From the NCBI RefSeq assembly GCF_001644035.1, contig NZ_LUUG01000002.1, positions 1-32,344 on the forward strand: a stretch of 32,344 bases of DNA, read 5' to 3'. Both the position numbers and the translations under genes were made by a program. Numbering within the stretch: the stretch's first letter is position 1; the number at the start of each line of letters is the position of its first letter. Positions 1-13,025 of this stretch are shown piece after piece. The DNA is from Methylomonas methanica (GTDB taxonomy: Bacteria; Pseudomonadota; Gammaproteobacteria; Methylococcales; Methylomonadaceae). Below the pieces are notes generated by a model that made no database searches, was not told where the DNA came from, and saw only the letters and a list, made by a program, of their open reading frames with translations.

Positions 1-69
1 ACTTGGATAACAGTATCTACATTTTGAATGACAGCTCGTTGGTCTTTTACTGTCACCGCAAATTAAATC

Positions 70-109
70 TTATCTGGCGCCTATGGGTCGGCTGGCGACC
101 GTGAGATAA
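70..109. repeat. Nested imperfect palindrome, repeat-like
   Basis: TTATCT at 70-75 pairs with AGATAA at 104-109. Inside it, GGTCG at 86-90 pairs with CGACC at 96-100 around a 5-nt loop. The two stems are separated by an asymmetric internal loop. The look is of a dispersed intergenic repeat, but only one copy was noticed in this window. Confidence 0.35.
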
Positions 110-204
110 ACCGCCATTCAGCTCAGACTTGAAACTAAAATCTGCTTCGAAATAACGTAATGTTTAGCGCAGTTCGCTGGAGCGTTGAGTTAGGCGACTA
201 CTCA

Positions 205-234
205 AAACCAATGGAGTCTGACCCCCATTGGTTT
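205..234. repeat. Perfect 10-bp inverted repeat (REP-like or terminator)
   Basis: AAACCAATGG at 205-214 is the exact reverse complement of CCATTGGTTT at 225-234, with a 10-nt loop. It lies just past the stop of the minus-strand gene at 246-524 and could end its transcript, although the following T-run is only four bases. The loop side reads GGGGTCAGACTCC on the minus strand, a phrase I associate with REP-type repeats near RAYT transposases. That link is from memory only. Confidence 0.45.
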
Positions 235-245
235 CTGCACACCGA

Positions 246-524
246 TTATTTTCCCTTTTGTACCTCGGCAGGCGTCTTGTTCTCCGCGGGCACTACCGCC
301 TCAGTCGGTATTTGTGCCTCAGCTGCCTTTTTTGCCTCTCTCTCCGCAGCCTTTTTTGCCAGCGCGGCCTTCTGATCAGCAGCCTGTCTCGCAGCTACCG
401 ACCCGGTTTCTGCCGCAGCCAATAACATTACTGTGTCTGCCTGGGTTGGCACTGGCGTTAACAGTACTGATAGCGTGCAAAGACATACCGCCAAGCTAAT
501 TTCTTTTGATTTAATACTCAACAT
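246..524 (-). CDS. Small secreted Ala/Lys-rich protein
   Basis: Not recognised as a named family. The 92-residue product begins with a short basic segment and a hydrophobic stretch (about residues 8-25) ending near Pro-Thr-Gln-Ala, which looks like a Sec signal peptide. The mature part is low-complexity, rich in Ala, Lys and Glu (about residues 38-65), probably helical, with a Pro/Glu/Lys tail. The ATG at 524 is chosen over an in-frame GTG at 530 because GAGG sits five bases before it. The likely location is the periplasm or envelope. The gene stands alone, and a 10-bp inverted repeat lies just downstream. Composition-biased proteins like this give weak homology, so no function is proposed. 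Confidence 0.6.
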   Translation of the reverse strand: MLSIKSKEISLAVCLCTLSVLLTPVPTQADTVMLLAAAETGSVAARQAADQKAALAKKAAEREAKKAAEAQIPTEAVVPAENKTPAEVQKGK

Positions 525-810
525 AAGCACCTCGCTGTAATAGTTATTTTAAATTAGTGCAACTCGGTAAGCTCCGAGGGTCGATAGGGTAACACTTGGG
601 TGATCTACCTACTTTTACCCCATCCTTACTGCAATTTACCAAATTTTTGTGAATTTGATTTGATCATCTTACACGACATTGGATAACGCCCATCCGTTAT
701 CAGGCACTGATTAGCCCGATCATTCATTTACCGCGAATGGCTGTTCTAGTTCGATCTCGCTCCTCCCCGCCATTACCTAACTCCCAATACAACGAGTAGA
801 TCGTAACTAG
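525..810. other. Intergenic DNA, no gene seen
   Basis: No coding region is supported. It must contain the promoter of the minus-strand secreted-protein gene, but no good -35/-10 pair stands out. A small hairpin, CTCGG/CCGAG around a 6-nt loop, lies at about 568-583. Together with the glmS terminator (811-850) this makes a gene-free gap of about 370 bases. Confidence 0.5.
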
Positions 811-850
811 AAAAAAAGGGTTTGCCGAGACTTAACCCGACAAACCCTTA
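811..850 (-). terminator. Intrinsic terminator after glmS
   Basis: A 12-base stem with one internal mismatch pairs 816-827 with 838-849 around a 10-nt loop. On the minus strand it is followed at once by seven T residues (complement of 811-817). It lies about 45 bases past the glmS stop and fits a strong Rho-independent terminator for glmU-glmS. Confidence 0.92.
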
Positions 851-895
851 AATTCAAACCGAACAACCACGGAATCCTTTCCGCCGAATCCTCCG

Positions 896-2725
896 CTATT
901 CCACCGTGACCGACTTGGCTAAATTGCGCGGTTGGTCGACGTCGGTGCCTTTGAGTACGGCGACGTGGTAGGACAGCAGTTGCAGGGGTATCGTGTAGAC
1001 GATAGGCGAGATGATGTTGGCGACGCAGGGCATTTTGACGATTTGCACGTTTTCGTCGCTGCTTTCCGCCAACTCTTCATCCATGAACACGATCAATTGG
1101 CCGCCACGGGCGCTGACTTCCTGGATATTGGATTTCAGTTTTTCCAGCAGGTTGTTGTTGGGCGCCACGGTCACGACCGGCATTTCAGCGTCGATCAAAG
1201 CCAGTGGGCCGTGTTTCAACTCGCCGGCAGGGTAGGCTTCGGCGTGGATGTAGGAAATCTCCTTCAGCTTCAATGCGCCTTCCATCGCGATCGGGTAATG
1301 GGTACCGCGACCGAGGAAGAGGGCGTTGTGTTTGTCGGCAAAGCGCTGCGACAGCAGTTCGATGGCGTTATCCAGTTTCAGCACTTTTTCGATGTTGCCG
1401 GGCAGGCTGAACAACTCGGAGACGATTGTCTCTTCCGTTTCCTTGGTCAACGCAAAACGGCGACCAACGGCGATGATCAACATCAGCAAGGCTACCAACT
1501 GAGTGGTGAAGGCCTTGGTCGAGGCCACACCGATTTCCGGGCCGGCGCGGGTCATCATGACTAGATCGGATTCGCGCACTAGCGAACTTTCAGGGGCGTT
1601 GCATATCACCAGCGAGTGTTTGACGCCCAGGCGTTTCGCTTCCAATAGCGCAGCCAATGTGTCGGCTGTTTCACCGGATTGGGAAATGGTCACCACCAGC
1701 GTGTCCGGGGAAATGACCGGATTGCGGTATCTGAATTCGCTGGCCACTTCGATAGAGCAGGGTACGCGCGCCAGCTTCTCGAACCAGTAGCGTGCCACCA
1801 GGCCGGAATGGTAACTGGTGCCGCAGGCCAGAATTTGCACCGATTTGATTTGATCGAAGACTTCGGCGGCATTGTGACCGAAGGCATTGTCCTGCAAGCG
1901 GTTGTCGATGAAACGGCCTTCCAGGGTTTCGGACACCGCCCAGGCTTGCTCGTAAATTTCCTTGAGCATGTAGTGACGGTATTTACCTTTATCGACCGAA
2001 TCGGCTTTTAGTTGGCTTTCGACGATAGGGCGCTCGACGCGGTGATCGTTCTCGTCGTAAATCACCAGGCTGTCGATTTTCAATTCGGCAATATCGCCGT
2101 CTTCCAGGAAAATGAAGCGCTGGGTAACCGGTAAGAGGGCGGCGATGTCGGAGGCAATAAAATATTCGCCGATGCCGACGCCAATGACCAAGGGGCTGCC
2201 TTTGCGGCAGGCGATCAAGGTATGGGGGCAGTCGATGTAAACTACACCCAGCGCGTAAGCACCTTGCAGGGTCGCGACGGTGGCTTTCACTGCACTTAGC
2301 AGGCTGTCGGCGCTTTGCAGATCTTCGGCAATTTTGTGCACGATGACTTCGGTATCGGTTTCGGAGGTAAATTCGAAACCGTTCTGTTGCAAGGCAGTAC
2401 GCAGATGGTCGTGGTTTTCGATAATACCGTTATGCACCACCGCCACTTTGTCGCGGCTGACATGAGGGTGGGCATTGCGGGTGCTGGGTTTGCCGTGGGT
2501 GGCCCAGCGGGTATGAGCGATGCCGATATGGCCTTCGATAGGATCGGCGGCGATCAAGGCTTCCAGGCCTTTGACTTTGCCTAGCTCACGTTTACGGAAA
2601 ATTTCGCCCTGACTGACCACGGCCAAACCGGCCGAATCGTAGCCGCGATATTCCAGGCGCTTCAGGCCTTCCAGCAAAATCGGCACAACATTACGCTGCG
2701 CAACTCCCGCGACTATCCCACACAT
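896..2725 (-). CDS. glmS: Glutamine-fructose-6-phosphate aminotransferase (isomerizing)
   Basis: Makes glucosamine-6-phosphate from fructose-6-phosphate and glutamine, the first committed step towards UDP-GlcNAc for peptidoglycan and LPS. The start at 2725 gives MCGIVAG, so Cys2 becomes the N-terminal nucleophile of the class II glutamine amidotransferase domain (about residues 1-220). An upstream extension to 2782 is open but would bury that cysteine. AGGAG precedes 2725. Two SIS sugar-isomerase domains follow (about 280-600), with a TSQSGET-like phosphosugar loop (seen as [12 protein letters not shown]) and the conserved C-terminal [13 protein letters not shown]. The length is 609 residues, the same as E. 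coli GlmS. It starts one base after the glmU stop, so the two are probably translated from one message. No GlmS ribozyme is possible in so small a gap. Confidence 0.98.
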   Translation of the reverse strand: MCGIVAGVAQRNVVPILLEGLKRLEYRGYDSAGLAVVSQGEIFRKRELGKVKGLEALIAADPIEGHIGIAHTRWATHGKPSTRNAHPHVSRDKVAVVHNGIIENHDHLRTALQQNGFEFTSETDTEVIVHKIAEDLQSADSLLSAVKATVATLQGAYALGVVYIDCPHTLIACRKGSPLVIGVGIGEYFIASDIAALLPVTQRFIFLEDGDIAELKIDSLVIYDENDHRVERPIVESQLKADSVDKGKYRHYMLKEIYEQAWAVSETLEGRFIDNRLQDNAFGHNAAEVFDQIKSVQILACGTSYHSGLVARYWFEKLARVPCSIEVASEFRYRNPVISPDTLVVTISQSGETADTLAALLEAKRLGVKHSLVICNAPESSLVRESDLVMMTRAGPEIGVASTKAFTTQLVALLMLIIAVGRRFALTKETEETIVSELFSLPGNIEKVLKLDNAIELLSQRFADKHNALFLGRGTHYPIAMEGALKLKEISYIHAEAYPAGELKHGPLALIDAEMPVVTVAPNNNLLEKLKSNIQEVSARGGQLIVFMDEELAESSDENVQIVKMPCVANIISPIVYTIPLQLLSYHVAVLKGTDVDQPRNLAKSVTVE

Positions 2726-2726
2726 A

Positions 2727-4148
2727 TTATTTCTCCTGTGACTCACTTGGACGTGAGGAATGCGGAAGATTGTCTGGAACAATCTCCGCTTTAACCGGAC
2801 GCTGCCAGGTCGGCACGCTAAGCTGTTTAGTCCGGCTAAGGGTTAACTGATTTTCCGGCGTATCGCGAGTAATGGTCGAACCGGCGCCAATCGTAGCATT
2901 TTTACCGACAGTCACCGGCGCCACCAATTGCGTATCGGAGCCGATGAAGGCACCATCGCCGATAATGGTTTTGAATTTATTCACGCCATCGTAATTGCAG
3001 GTGATGGTGCCGGCGCCGATATTAACTTTGCTACCCACTTCGCTATCGCCAATATAGCTTAAATGGTTAATTTTGCTGCCGGTGGCAACGGTGGATTTCT
3101 TGATCTCCACAAAATTTCCAATATGTACATGATCGGCCAGTTCAGTTTGCGGACGCAGACGAGCGAAGGGGCCAATACGGCTGCCGGCGCCGACTGAGGC
3201 ATCCTCGATCACGCTGTTGGCGAATATCTCGACATCATTGGCGATGCTGGCGTTTTTAATCAGGCAGTTAGGACCGATTTTGACGTTGGAGCCAATGCGG
3301 TTTGTGCCTTCGAAGATCACGTTAATGTCCACATCGATATCCTGGCCCAGTTCGGCAAAACTGCCCCGCACATCTACCCGCGCCGGGTCGCGTAGCGTGA
3401 TGCCTTTTTCCATTAACGCTTGCGCTTGTTCCCATTGATACACGCGCTCCAGGTGCGCCAATTGGCTGCGATTATTCACTCCAAGCACTTCATCCTGGCT
3501 GCCGGCTTGAGTGGTTTCGACGCTAAGGCCATCTTCTACGGCCATTTCGATAATATCAGTCAAATAGTATTCGTTTTGGGCGTTGTTATTGCTCAATCTG
3601 GACAACCATTGCTTTAACTGGCTACCTTTGCAAGCCAGGATGCCAGTGTTGCCCTCGCTGATTTGCAATTCCACTTCGTTGGCGTCTTTTTGTTCGACTA
3701 TTTTGACGACAGCGTGATCTTTGTCGCGGACGATACGGCCGTAACCGGTTGGATCGTCCAGATCCACGGTCAGCAAGGCCAAAGACGTCAAGCTGACCTT
3801 GTGTAATAAGGTTTGGATGGTTTTGGCTTTTAATAAAGGTACATCGCCATACAGAATCAAAACAGTATCCGGGTCGTCCACATGGTGGATCGCTTGCTGT
3901 ACCGCATGCCCCGTGCCTAGCTGCTGTTTCTGCTCGATCCAGGTGGCATTCAAACTGCTTAAAGTTTGTTTGACCGTTTCGCCGCCGTGGCCGTAAATGA
4001 TGAAAATCTGGTTGTTTTCCAGCGCCAGACTGGTTTCGTAGACATGCTGCAATAGCGCTTTATTGGCGATTTCGTGCAGTACTTTGGGCCGCGACGAACG
4101 CATTCTGGTGCCTTGGCCGGCTGCCAAGATGATGGTTTTAATCGACAT
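2727..4148 (-). CDS. glmU: Bifunctional GlmU uridyltransferase/acetyltransferase
   Basis: Acetylates glucosamine-1-phosphate and then couples it to UTP, giving UDP-GlcNAc in the cytoplasm. The N-terminal nucleotidyltransferase signature [11 protein letters not shown]...PKVLH is at residues 8-26. The C-terminal half (about 255-450) is a left-handed beta-helix of hexapeptide repeats with the acetyltransferase segment around GNFVEIKKS and [13 protein letters not shown]. At 473 residues it is slightly longer than E. coli GlmU (456), the extra length being a polar C-terminal tail. It is followed directly by glmS, so consecutive UDP-GlcNAc enzymes are coupled. It lies downstream of the atp operon terminator and may be fed by read-through or by a promoter in the short gap, none of which was identified. 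Confidence 0.97.
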   Translation of the reverse strand: MSIKTIILAAGQGTRMRSSRPKVLHEIANKALLQHVYETSLALENNQIFIIYGHGGETVKQTLSSLNATWIEQKQQLGTGHAVQQAIHHVDDPDTVLILYGDVPLLKAKTIQTLLHKVSLTSLALLTVDLDDPTGYGRIVRDKDHAVVKIVEQKDANEVELQISEGNTGILACKGSQLKQWLSRLSNNNAQNEYYLTDIIEMAVEDGLSVETTQAGSQDEVLGVNNRSQLAHLERVYQWEQAQALMEKGITLRDPARVDVRGSFAELGQDIDVDINVIFEGTNRIGSNVKIGPNCLIKNASIANDVEIFANSVIEDASVGAGSRIGPFARLRPQTELADHVHIGNFVEIKKSTVATGSKINHLSYIGDSEVGSKVNIGAGTITCNYDGVNKFKTIIGDGAFIGSDTQLVAPVTVGKNATIGAGSTITRDTPENQLTLSRTKQLSVPTWQRPVKAEIVPDNLPHSSRPSESQEK

Positions 4149-4164
4149 TGCTATTCCTTAAAAC

Positions 4165-4198
4165 AAAAAAAGCCCGATAACGAAACGTCATCGGGCTT
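4165..4198 (-). terminator. Intrinsic terminator of the atp operon
   Basis: AAGCCCGAT (4170-4178) pairs perfectly with ATCGGGCTT (4190-4198) around an 11-nt loop. On the minus strand a run of T follows (complement of 4165-4171). It lies 22 bases past the atpC stop and ahead of glmU, separating the two operons at least partly. Confidence 0.92.
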
Positions 4199-4220
4199 AT
4201 ATTTTTACGCAATAAATGGT

Positions 4221-4643
4221 TTACGCACCACGTTTTCTTAATCTTTCCAAAGTTCTCAACTGGTTTACAGCTTGCGCCAATTCGGCTTGTGCAATCGCGT
4301 AATCGTATTTACCCGATTTATCGCTCAGCATTTCTTCCGCTCTGGATTTAGCTTGCAAGGCTGCGGCTTCGTCGATATCTTTTGCTCTGATCGCGGTATC
4401 CGCCAATACGGTCACCAGGTGCGGCTGAACTTCCAGAAAACCACCCGAGACATAAAACGCCTGCGATTCCTTGTCACTCAGCTTAACCCTTACTTCGCCG
4501 GGTTTAAGCTTGGTGATCAACGGCGCGTGACGCGGTGCGATACCAACATCGCCCATTTCCGCCGGTGCGAAGACCATTTCAGCCAAGCCGGAAAAGATTT
4601 CCTGCTCCGCACTGACGATGTCCACATGAATTGTCATTGCCAT
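4221..4643 (-). CDS. atpC: F1Fo ATP synthase epsilon subunit
   Basis: Epsilon is part of the central stalk, linking gamma to the c-ring and inhibiting ATP hydrolysis. The protein has 140 residues: an N-terminal beta-sandwich (about 1-88, including the [17 protein letters not shown] region) and a C-terminal helical hairpin ending [12 protein letters not shown]. The length matches the family. The start at 4643 has AGGAG about nine bases upstream; an ATG two codons later (4637) is possible. It is the last gene of the atp operon, 24 bases after atpD, and is followed by a strong terminator. Confidence 0.97.
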   Translation of the reverse strand: MAMTIHVDIVSAEQEIFSGLAEMVFAPAEMGDVGIAPRHAPLITKLKPGEVRVKLSDKESQAFYVSGGFLEVQPHLVTVLADTAIRAKDIDEAAALQAKSRAEEMLSDKSGKYDYAIAQAELAQAVNQLRTLERLRKRGA

Positions 4644-4667
4644 GTCAAAACTCTCCTATGAGGTGGT

Positions 4668-6062
<1,395 letters not shown>

Positions 6063-6085
6063 CTATCTAAACTTGTCTTGATGCT

Positions 6086-6949
6086 CTAAACAGCAGCAGC
6101 GCCGGCCACGATCTCGGAAATCTCTTGCGTAATTGCCGCCTGTCTGGCTTTGTTGTAAACCAACTGCAATTCTTTAATGATATTACCGGCGTTATCGGAT
6201 GCGCTTTTCATCGCCACCATTCTGGCAGCCTGCTCGCAGGCGTTGTTTTCCACCAAACCTTGGAAAACCGCGGATTCCACGTATCGGATCAATAAGCTGT
6301 CCAATACTTCTTTAGCATCAGGTTCGTATAAGTAATCCCAGCGACCTTTGGACTCTTCGCCTAAATCGCCCACAGAAACCGGCAACAACTTTTGCACAAC
6401 CGGTTTTTGCGTCATGGTGTTTACGAAGTCGTTACTGATCAGAAACAATTCATCAATCTCGCCGGCAGTAAACGCATCCAACATGACCTTGATCGTGCCG
6501 ATGATGTCGTTCTGATGCGGTGTGTCGCCCAATTTGGAGACTTGTCCGATCAAATTGGCCCTGATCATGCTGAAAAAACCCGCCGCTTTGCTACCGATGG
6601 TACAGACGTCTACCGCGATCTGCCGGCTTTGCCATTGTTGCATTTCGCCCAATACTTTTCGGAACAAGTTGGCATTCAGACCACCGCACAAGCCTCTATC
6701 GGAGCTCACTACGATGATGCCGATGCGCTTGACTTCGCGTTCGATCAAAAAAGGATGCTTGTATTCGGGATTGGCATAAGCCAGATGTTTGATGATCTGG
6801 CCTATCTTCTTCGCGTAAGGCCGGGTGGCCTGCATTCTGTCTTTGGTTTTACGCATCTTGCTCGCGGCCACCATTTCCATGGCCCGAGTAATCTTCTGAG
6901 TATTTTTAATACTCGCGATCTTGGTACGTATCTCTTTGCCAACAGCCAT
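6086..6949 (-). CDS. atpG: F1Fo ATP synthase gamma subunit
   Basis: Gamma is the rotating central shaft inside the alpha3beta3 head. The 287-residue protein has the family N-terminus ([30 protein letters not shown]) in the first 35 residues and the matching C-terminal helix with [17 protein letters not shown] at the end. Together these form the coiled coil. The central Rossmann-like region contains [11 protein letters not shown]. The length equals that of E. coli AtpG. It lies 11 bases downstream of atpA. Confidence 0.98.
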   Translation of the reverse strand: MAVGKEIRTKIASIKNTQKITRAMEMVAASKMRKTKDRMQATRPYAKKIGQIIKHLAYANPEYKHPFLIEREVKRIGIIVVSSDRGLCGGLNANLFRKVLGEMQQWQSRQIAVDVCTIGSKAAGFFSMIRANLIGQVSKLGDTPHQNDIIGTIKVMLDAFTAGEIDELFLISNDFVNTMTQKPVVQKLLPVSVGDLGEESKGRWDYLYEPDAKEVLDSLLIRYVESAVFQGLVENNACEQAARMVAMKSASDNAGNIIKELQLVYNKARQAAITQEISEIVAGAAAV

Positions 6950-6960
6950 GTGCGGACCCT

Positions 6961-8502
6961 TTACCAGCTACCGGTCTTGACGAAACGCTCAATAGCACTG
7001 TGAATGCCTTTTTGAATTTCGTCGTTATAGTCGCCTTTCTCGTTGATTTTAGCCATCAAAGCCGATTCGTCTGCATGCATGAAGTCCAGCAAGGCCGCTT
7101 CGAAATCGCGTACTTTTTTAACTTCCAGGCTATCCAGGAAACCAGCGTTAGCCGCATACAAAGAAACACTCATGTCCGCAACCGACATCGGCGCGTACTG
7201 ATTTTGTTTCATCAGCTCGGTAACGCGTTGTCCGCGTTCGATTTGCTTCCGTGTGCTTTCGTCCAAATCGGACGCAAACTGAGCGAAGGCCGCCAACTCA
7301 CGGAACTGCGCCAAATCCAGACGAATACCACCGCCCAGCTTTTTGATGATCTTGGTTTGAGCCGCACCACCAACCCGCGACACAGACAGACCCGCGTTGA
7401 CCGCTGGACGAATGCCGGAGTTGAACAAACCGGTTTCCAGGAAGATCTGGCCGTCGGTGATGGAGATCACGTTGGTCGGAACGAACGCAGATACGTCACC
7501 GCCTTGCGTTTCGATGATCGGCAACGCGGTCAATGAACCGGTTTTGCCTTTCACTTTACCGTTGGTCAATTTTTCTACTTCAACCGCGTTGATGCGAGCC
7601 GCACGTTCCAGCAAGCGCGAGTGAATGTAGAACACGTCACCAGGATACGCTTCACGACCTGGCGGACGACGCAACAGCAAGGAAATTTGGCGATACGCCC
7701 AAGCCTGTTTGGTCAAATCGTCATAAATGATCAGTGCATCTTCGCCGATGTCGCGGAAATATTCGCCCATTGAGCAACCGGTGTAGGGCGCAATAAATTG
7801 CAGCGCTGCCGATTCAGAAGCCGAAGCCACCACGATGATGGTATGTTCCATCGCGCCGTGTTCTTCCAGTTTGCGAACCACGTTGGCGATAGACGAACGT
7901 TTTTGGCCGATAGCCACATAGATACATTTGATGCCGGTGCCCTTTTGATTGATGATCGCATCAATCGCAATGGCTGTTTTACCGGTTTGTCTGTCACCGA
8001 TGATCAACTCACGTTGGCCGCGGCCAACTGGAATCATCGAGTCAATCGCTTTCAAACCGATTTGCACCGGTTGATCGACCGATTGTCTGGCAATAACGCC
8101 GGGAGCAATTTTTTCGATAGGGGAACTTAATTTGGTTTCGATAGCGCCTTTGCCGTCGATGGGGTTACCCAATGCATCGACCACGCGGCCCAGCAATGCT
8201 TCACCTACCGGCACTTCCAGGATTCTACCGGTACATTTAACGGTATCGCCTTCGGTAATATGTTGGTAAGCACCGAGCATTACCACACCGACCGAGTCTC
8301 TTTCCAGGTTCAAAGCCATGCCGTAAGAGCCGCCAGGGAATTCCAGCATTTCGCCTTGCATTGCTTCCGACAGACCGTGAACCCGAACAATACCGTCGGT
8401 GACACTGACTACAGTGCCTTCGGTATGTGCCTCAATATGGGCGTCGAAGTTCTCGATCTTCTTTTTGATCAGATCACTTATTTCTGATGGATTTAATTGC
8501 AT
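6961..8502 (-). CDS. atpA: F1Fo ATP synthase alpha subunit
   Basis: Non-catalytic nucleotide-binding subunit of F1, alternating with beta. The 513-residue protein has the alpha-type Walker A GDRQTGKT at about residues 169-176, the family N-terminus [19 protein letters not shown], and the catalytic arginine region around ISVSRVGG-like residues (seen as [11 protein letters not shown]). The length is the same as E. coli AtpA. The gap to atpH is 21 bases. The gene is complete and ordinary. Confidence 0.99.
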   Translation of the reverse strand: MQLNPSEISDLIKKKIENFDAHIEAHTEGTVVSVTDGIVRVHGLSEAMQGEMLEFPGGSYGMALNLERDSVGVVMLGAYQHITEGDTVKCTGRILEVPVGEALLGRVVDALGNPIDGKGAIETKLSSPIEKIAPGVIARQSVDQPVQIGLKAIDSMIPVGRGQRELIIGDRQTGKTAIAIDAIINQKGTGIKCIYVAIGQKRSSIANVVRKLEEHGAMEHTIIVVASASESAALQFIAPYTGCSMGEYFRDIGEDALIIYDDLTKQAWAYRQISLLLRRPPGREAYPGDVFYIHSRLLERAARINAVEVEKLTNGKVKGKTGSLTALPIIETQGGDVSAFVPTNVISITDGQIFLETGLFNSGIRPAVNAGLSVSRVGGAAQTKIIKKLGGGIRLDLAQFRELAAFAQFASDLDESTRKQIERGQRVTELMKQNQYAPMSVADMSVSLYAANAGFLDSLEVKKVRDFEAALLDFMHADESALMAKINEKGDYNDEIQKGIHSAIERFVKTGSW

Positions 8503-8523
8503 TTTATTTTCCCGCTCTAACTC

Positions 8524-9054
8524 TTAAAGTCTTTTAGCTAATTGATGAAGCTGGCCTTTGATAGAACCGTCGATGACTTTATCGCCCGCTTTAGCGAGGA
8601 TGCCCCCAATTAACGATTTATCGACAGAAACGGATGCATTGACCTTTTTATGCAAAAGCTTTTCCAGCATGGCGACATATTTGCCTTGCTCGGCTTTCGT
8701 CAGCGAGTACGCACTGTATAAATCAACATTGACGTAGCCTTCATCATCCGCCTTGTACTGCTCGAACATCACCGAAATTTGCGGGAGTAAGGGCAGCTTG
8801 TCATTTTCTATCAACACTTTCAGAAGATTCTTGGCTTCGTCAGGTATCTGATCTTGGCAAATATCCAGAATCAATTGTGCTGTATGCTGTTTGCCAACCC
8901 GAGGATTTTTGACAATGGCAGCCAAAGCCTCATCCTGGATGACCAAAGACAAAAACGTCAACGAATCGGACCATTGCTTAGACGACCCCGTTTCCTTGGC
9001 ACGCTTGAAAGCCGCTTCCGCGTAAGGTCTTGCTAATGTCGATAATTCAGCCAT
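8524..9054 (-). CDS. atpH: F1Fo ATP synthase delta subunit
   Basis: Delta joins the top of the F1 head to the b-subunit stator stalk. The 176-residue protein begins with LARPYAEAAFKRAKE, the hallmark of the family's N-terminal helical domain, and ends with the conserved GGILAKAGDKVIDGSIKGQL segment. It starts three bases after the atpF stop, suggesting coupled translation. Confidence 0.97.
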   Translation of the reverse strand: MAELSTLARPYAEAAFKRAKETGSSKQWSDSLTFLSLVIQDEALAAIVKNPRVGKQHTAQLILDICQDQIPDEAKNLLKVLIENDKLPLLPQISVMFEQYKADDEGYVNVDLYSAYSLTKAEQGKYVAMLEKLLHKKVNASVSVDKSLIGGILAKAGDKVIDGSIKGQLHQLAKRL

Positions 9055-9057
9055 TGC

Positions 9058-9531
9058 TTAACCCAATTGATCCGCTGCTTTGCTGAGAATGTCTTGATGC
9101 TTGGCTTTGTCGATTTCTTCTTTCAAAATCTGTTCAGCGGCACGCAAAGCCAGTGAGGATACTTCTTTACGCAAGCTCTCTTTGGCTTGCAGCATTTCCT
9201 GCTCTATCTGGGCTTTTGCGGCTTCAAGCAAACGCTCGCCTTCTTTTTTGGCTTGATCTTTCGATTCTTCAACCAGCTGATTGGCGCGTTTTTGCGCTGC
9301 GCTGACGATTTCCGCCGATTGTTCTTTTGCTTCCTTCAGCAGGCCTTTGGCTTTTTTCTCGGCCAATTTAATTTCTTCCTGGCCTTTCTCGGCCGCGGCC
9401 AAACCTTCGGAAATTTTGGTTTTGCGCTCTTCCAGAGCGGCAATGATCGGTGGCCAGACATACTTCATGGTAAACCAAACCAGAAGTGTGAAAGTTATCA
9501 TCTGCCCGATCAGAGTAGCATTGATGCTCAT
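9058..9531 (-). CDS. atpF: F1Fo ATP synthase b subunit
   Basis: The b subunits form the peripheral stalk. The 157-residue protein has one N-terminal membrane helix (about residues 5-26, starting [20 protein letters not shown]) and then a long charged Lys/Glu/Ala-rich helix (about 33-155) that dimerises as a coiled coil. The length matches E. coli (156). Only one b gene is present, as expected for a non-photosynthetic proteobacterium. AGGA lies about nine bases before the start. Confidence 0.98.
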   Translation of the reverse strand: MSINATLIGQMITFTLLVWFTMKYVWPPIIAALEERKTKISEGLAAAEKGQEEIKLAEKKAKGLLKEAKEQSAEIVSAAQKRANQLVEESKDQAKKEGERLLEAAKAQIEQEMLQAKESLRKEVSSLALRAAEQILKEEIDKAKHQDILSKAADQLG

Positions 9532-9615
9532 TGATGCTTTCCTCGTAATGCCGTTGTCATTCTATCGGTATGCGAACAGGGCTTGGCCTATTCATCTCAA
9601 TCCGATAATTGCTAA

Positions 9616-9939
<324 letters not shown>

Positions 9940-9942
9940 CTA

Positions 9943-11093
<1,151 letters not shown>

Positions 11094-11403
11094 TTACTTC
11101 CCCTTTCGTCTTGAGCTGGGCGATTATATCCAGCCAGCACACCTAAAGCAAGGTAAGCACGTCCGGCAGGAGCCAATTGGCATCGCCACCTTGTTGATTT
11201 GGCAAGACTATCCCAACACAACACTCGATCAACAGCAAGCACGGAGGTTTTACTTCGAGCTTTCAATCCCAACGCTTAGAGCAATACACATGCCATTTCG
11301 TAACTCACTGATTTTCTGAAATATTGCCCAAATCGACAATGTAGCAAGTCCGACAAAGCTTAGCGTCATGGCCGAAATACGACATTCGCCGGTACCGAAG
11401 CAC
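11094..11403. other. atpI-parB gap: atp promoter, otherwise empty
   Basis: About 310 bases without a convincing gene. It holds the atp promoter (11123-11151). A 60-codon minus-strand frame covering 11090-11272 crosses that promoter and has no family-like sequence, so it is not called. No clear terminator for parB was seen. Confidence 0.6.
11123..11151 (-). promoter_or_regulatory. Sigma70 promoter of the atp operon
   Basis: On the minus strand, TTGCTT (complement of 11146-11151) is followed after exactly 17 bases by TATAAT (complement of 11123-11128). The -10 is perfect and the -35 matches at the first three positions. The transcript would begin near 11116 and give a leader of roughly 20-25 bases before atpI. 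Confidence 0.7.
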
Positions 11404-12252
11404 TCAATTGATTTTTTTTATGATGCCTTCCAACTCTTCCAAACTGGTGTAACTAAAAATCAATTTGCCCTTACCGCTACTCTGATGATTGATCTCCACC
11501 TTGGCACCTGTTCTTTCGCTCAGGTCTCGTTGCAAACGCAGCGTATCCGGGTCAATTTTTTTCACCGCCACCGGCTTATCTTCGTGCTGTTCGCGCACCA
11601 GCTTTTCCACCGCCCTGACGGTCAGTCCCTGTTTGACGGCCTTATTGGCAATTTCGATTTGTTTGGCTTCGTCCAGCCCCAGCAATGCCCGAGCATGTCC
11701 CATTTCCAGTAAACCCTTGCCCAACATGCCTTTCACTTCGCCGGCAAGCTCCAGCAGGCGCAATAAATTAGTGATTGTAGTACGCGACTTGCCTACCGCC
11801 GTGGCGATCTGCTGATGAGTGAGCTCGAATTCGTCCTGTAAACGGTGCAAGGCCTCAGCTTCTTCCAGCGCATTCAAATCCTCGCGCTGAATGTTTTCGA
11901 TCAAGGCGATAGCCATCACCGAGCGATCATCCAGATCCTTAACCAACACCGGCACGTCTTGCAACTCGGCCAATTGCGCAGCCCGCCAGCGGCGTTCTCC
12001 GGCGATGATTTCGTATTTCTCGCCATCCAGTTTACGGACGATTATCGGCTGAATTATACCTTGCGCGGCAATCGAGTCGGACAACTCCTTCAGCTTCTCC
12101 GGATCCATGTCCTTGCGCGGCTGAAACTTCCCCCGCTGTAAAAACTCGATCGGCAAGCTTTGCGAGTCCTTCGGCTTTTCCTGTACCGGCTGACTTACGT
12201 CGCCCAGCAACTCACTTAAACCCCGCCCTAAACCGCGTTTTTTTTGCATCAT
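11404..12252 (-). CDS. parB: Chromosome-partitioning protein ParB
   Basis: ParB binds parS sites near the origin and spreads as a CTP-dependent clamp to segregate chromosomes with ParA. The 282-residue protein starts with KKRGLGRGLSELLG, the usual ParA-interaction N-terminus. It has the CTP-binding ParB/Srx motif GERRWRAA at about residues 84-91 and ENIQRED after it, then a helix-turn-helix region (about 143-165, LTHQQIATAVGKSRTTITNLLRL) and a C-terminal dimerisation domain. The start overlaps the parA stop as ATGA; a second ATG lies at 12249. No parS-like palindrome was spotted in the window. Confidence 0.96.
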   Translation of the reverse strand: MMQKKRGLGRGLSELLGDVSQPVQEKPKDSQSLPIEFLQRGKFQPRKDMDPEKLKELSDSIAAQGIIQPIIVRKLDGEKYEIIAGERRWRAAQLAELQDVPVLVKDLDDRSVMAIALIENIQREDLNALEEAEALHRLQDEFELTHQQIATAVGKSRTTITNLLRLLELAGEVKGMLGKGLLEMGHARALLGLDEAKQIEIANKAVKQGLTVRAVEKLVREQHEDKPVAVKKIDPDTLRLQRDLSERTGAKVEINHQSSGKGKLIFSYTSLEELEGIIKKIN

Positions 12253-13025
12253 TTTTTCGCCGCTTTCTCTTTTCTGATCATTTCGCCGGCTAGGGCGATG
12301 TAGGCTATCGCGCCGCGCGAGGCTTTGTCGTAAGCCAGCACCGGCACACCGTGACTGGGCGCCTCTGCCAGACGGATGTTTCTGGGAATGGTGGTTCTGA
12401 AGACTTTATCGCCGAAATATTCGATCAGCTGATCCGAGACATCCTTGCCCAACCGGCTGCGGCTATCGACCATGGTTCGCAATATGCCTTCCAGATATAA
12501 GCCAGGATTGACGCTGTCGCGAATGCTGCGCAAGGTGGACATCAACGAGGACAGGCCTTCCAGCGAATAATATTCGCACTGCATTGGTATCAACACGCTG
12601 TTGGCAGCCACCATCGCATTCAAGGTCAGCATATTCAGAGACGGCGGACAATCGATCAAGATGTAATCGTACTGATCTTTTATCGTCAGTAAAGCATCGG
12701 CCAGGCGCCGTTCGCGATGCTGCGCGCTCATCAATTGCACTTCAGCGGCGGTTAAATCGGCGTTACCGGGAATCAAATCAAAACCCAGCTGCTTGTTTTT
12801 AACGACGATCTCGGAAACCGGCACTTCTTCAAGTAACAATTCGCAACTGGAATACTGAATCTCGTCTTTGTTCACCCCGCAGCCCATCGCCGCATTACCT
12901 TGTGGGTCCAGGTCTATCAATAATACCTTGCGCTTGGTGGCCGCCAACGCAGCCGCCAGATTGACGCTGGTCGTGGTCTTGCCGACGCCACCTTTCTGGT
13001 TGGTAATCGCGATAATCTTAGCCAT
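12249..13025 (-). CDS. parA: Chromosome-partitioning ATPase ParA (Soj)
   Basis: ParA-type ATPase that moves ParB-parS complexes. The deviant Walker A KGGVGKTTT is at residues 10-18, and Walker B is around YDYILIDCPPSL. The 258-residue length is that of chromosomal, short ParA proteins lacking the N-terminal DNA-binding extension of plasmid types. It overlaps rsmG by eight bases upstream and parB by four downstream, so the mnmG-rsmG-parA-parB set is tightly coupled. Confidence 0.97.
   Translation of the reverse strand: MAKIIAITNQKGGVGKTTTSVNLAAALAATKRKVLLIDLDPQGNAAMGCGVNKDEIQYSSCELLLEEVPVSEIVVKNKQLGFDLIPGNADLTAAEVQLMSAQHRERRLADALLTIKDQYDYILIDCPPSLNMLTLNAMVAANSVLIPMQCEYYSLEGLSSLMSTLRSIRDSVNPGLYLEGILRTMVDSRSRLGKDVSDQLIEYFGDKVFRTTIPRNIRLAEAPSHGVPVLAYDKASRGAIAYIALAGEMIRKEKAAKK

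Larger units (their letters stand above)
1..245. other. Left-edge intergenic DNA, no gene seen
   Basis: No convincing coding region is visible in this stretch. It holds two palindromic structures listed separately (70-109 and 205-234), so it looks like intergenic repeat or element debris. What lies to the left of the window is unknown. Confidence 0.5.

Noticed and set aside
150..190. Integron attC site suggested by GCGTTGAGTTAGGC
   Set aside because: GTTAGGC fits the core-site consensus, but no matching RYYYAAC partner or the expected paired arms were found.
932..1564. 210-codon open frame opposite glmS
   Set aside because: It is a shadow of glmS on the other strand with no recognisable domain or start signal.
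2726..2726. glmS ribozyme
   Set aside because: Only one base separates glmU from glmS; the ribozyme also belongs mainly to Gram-positive bacteria.
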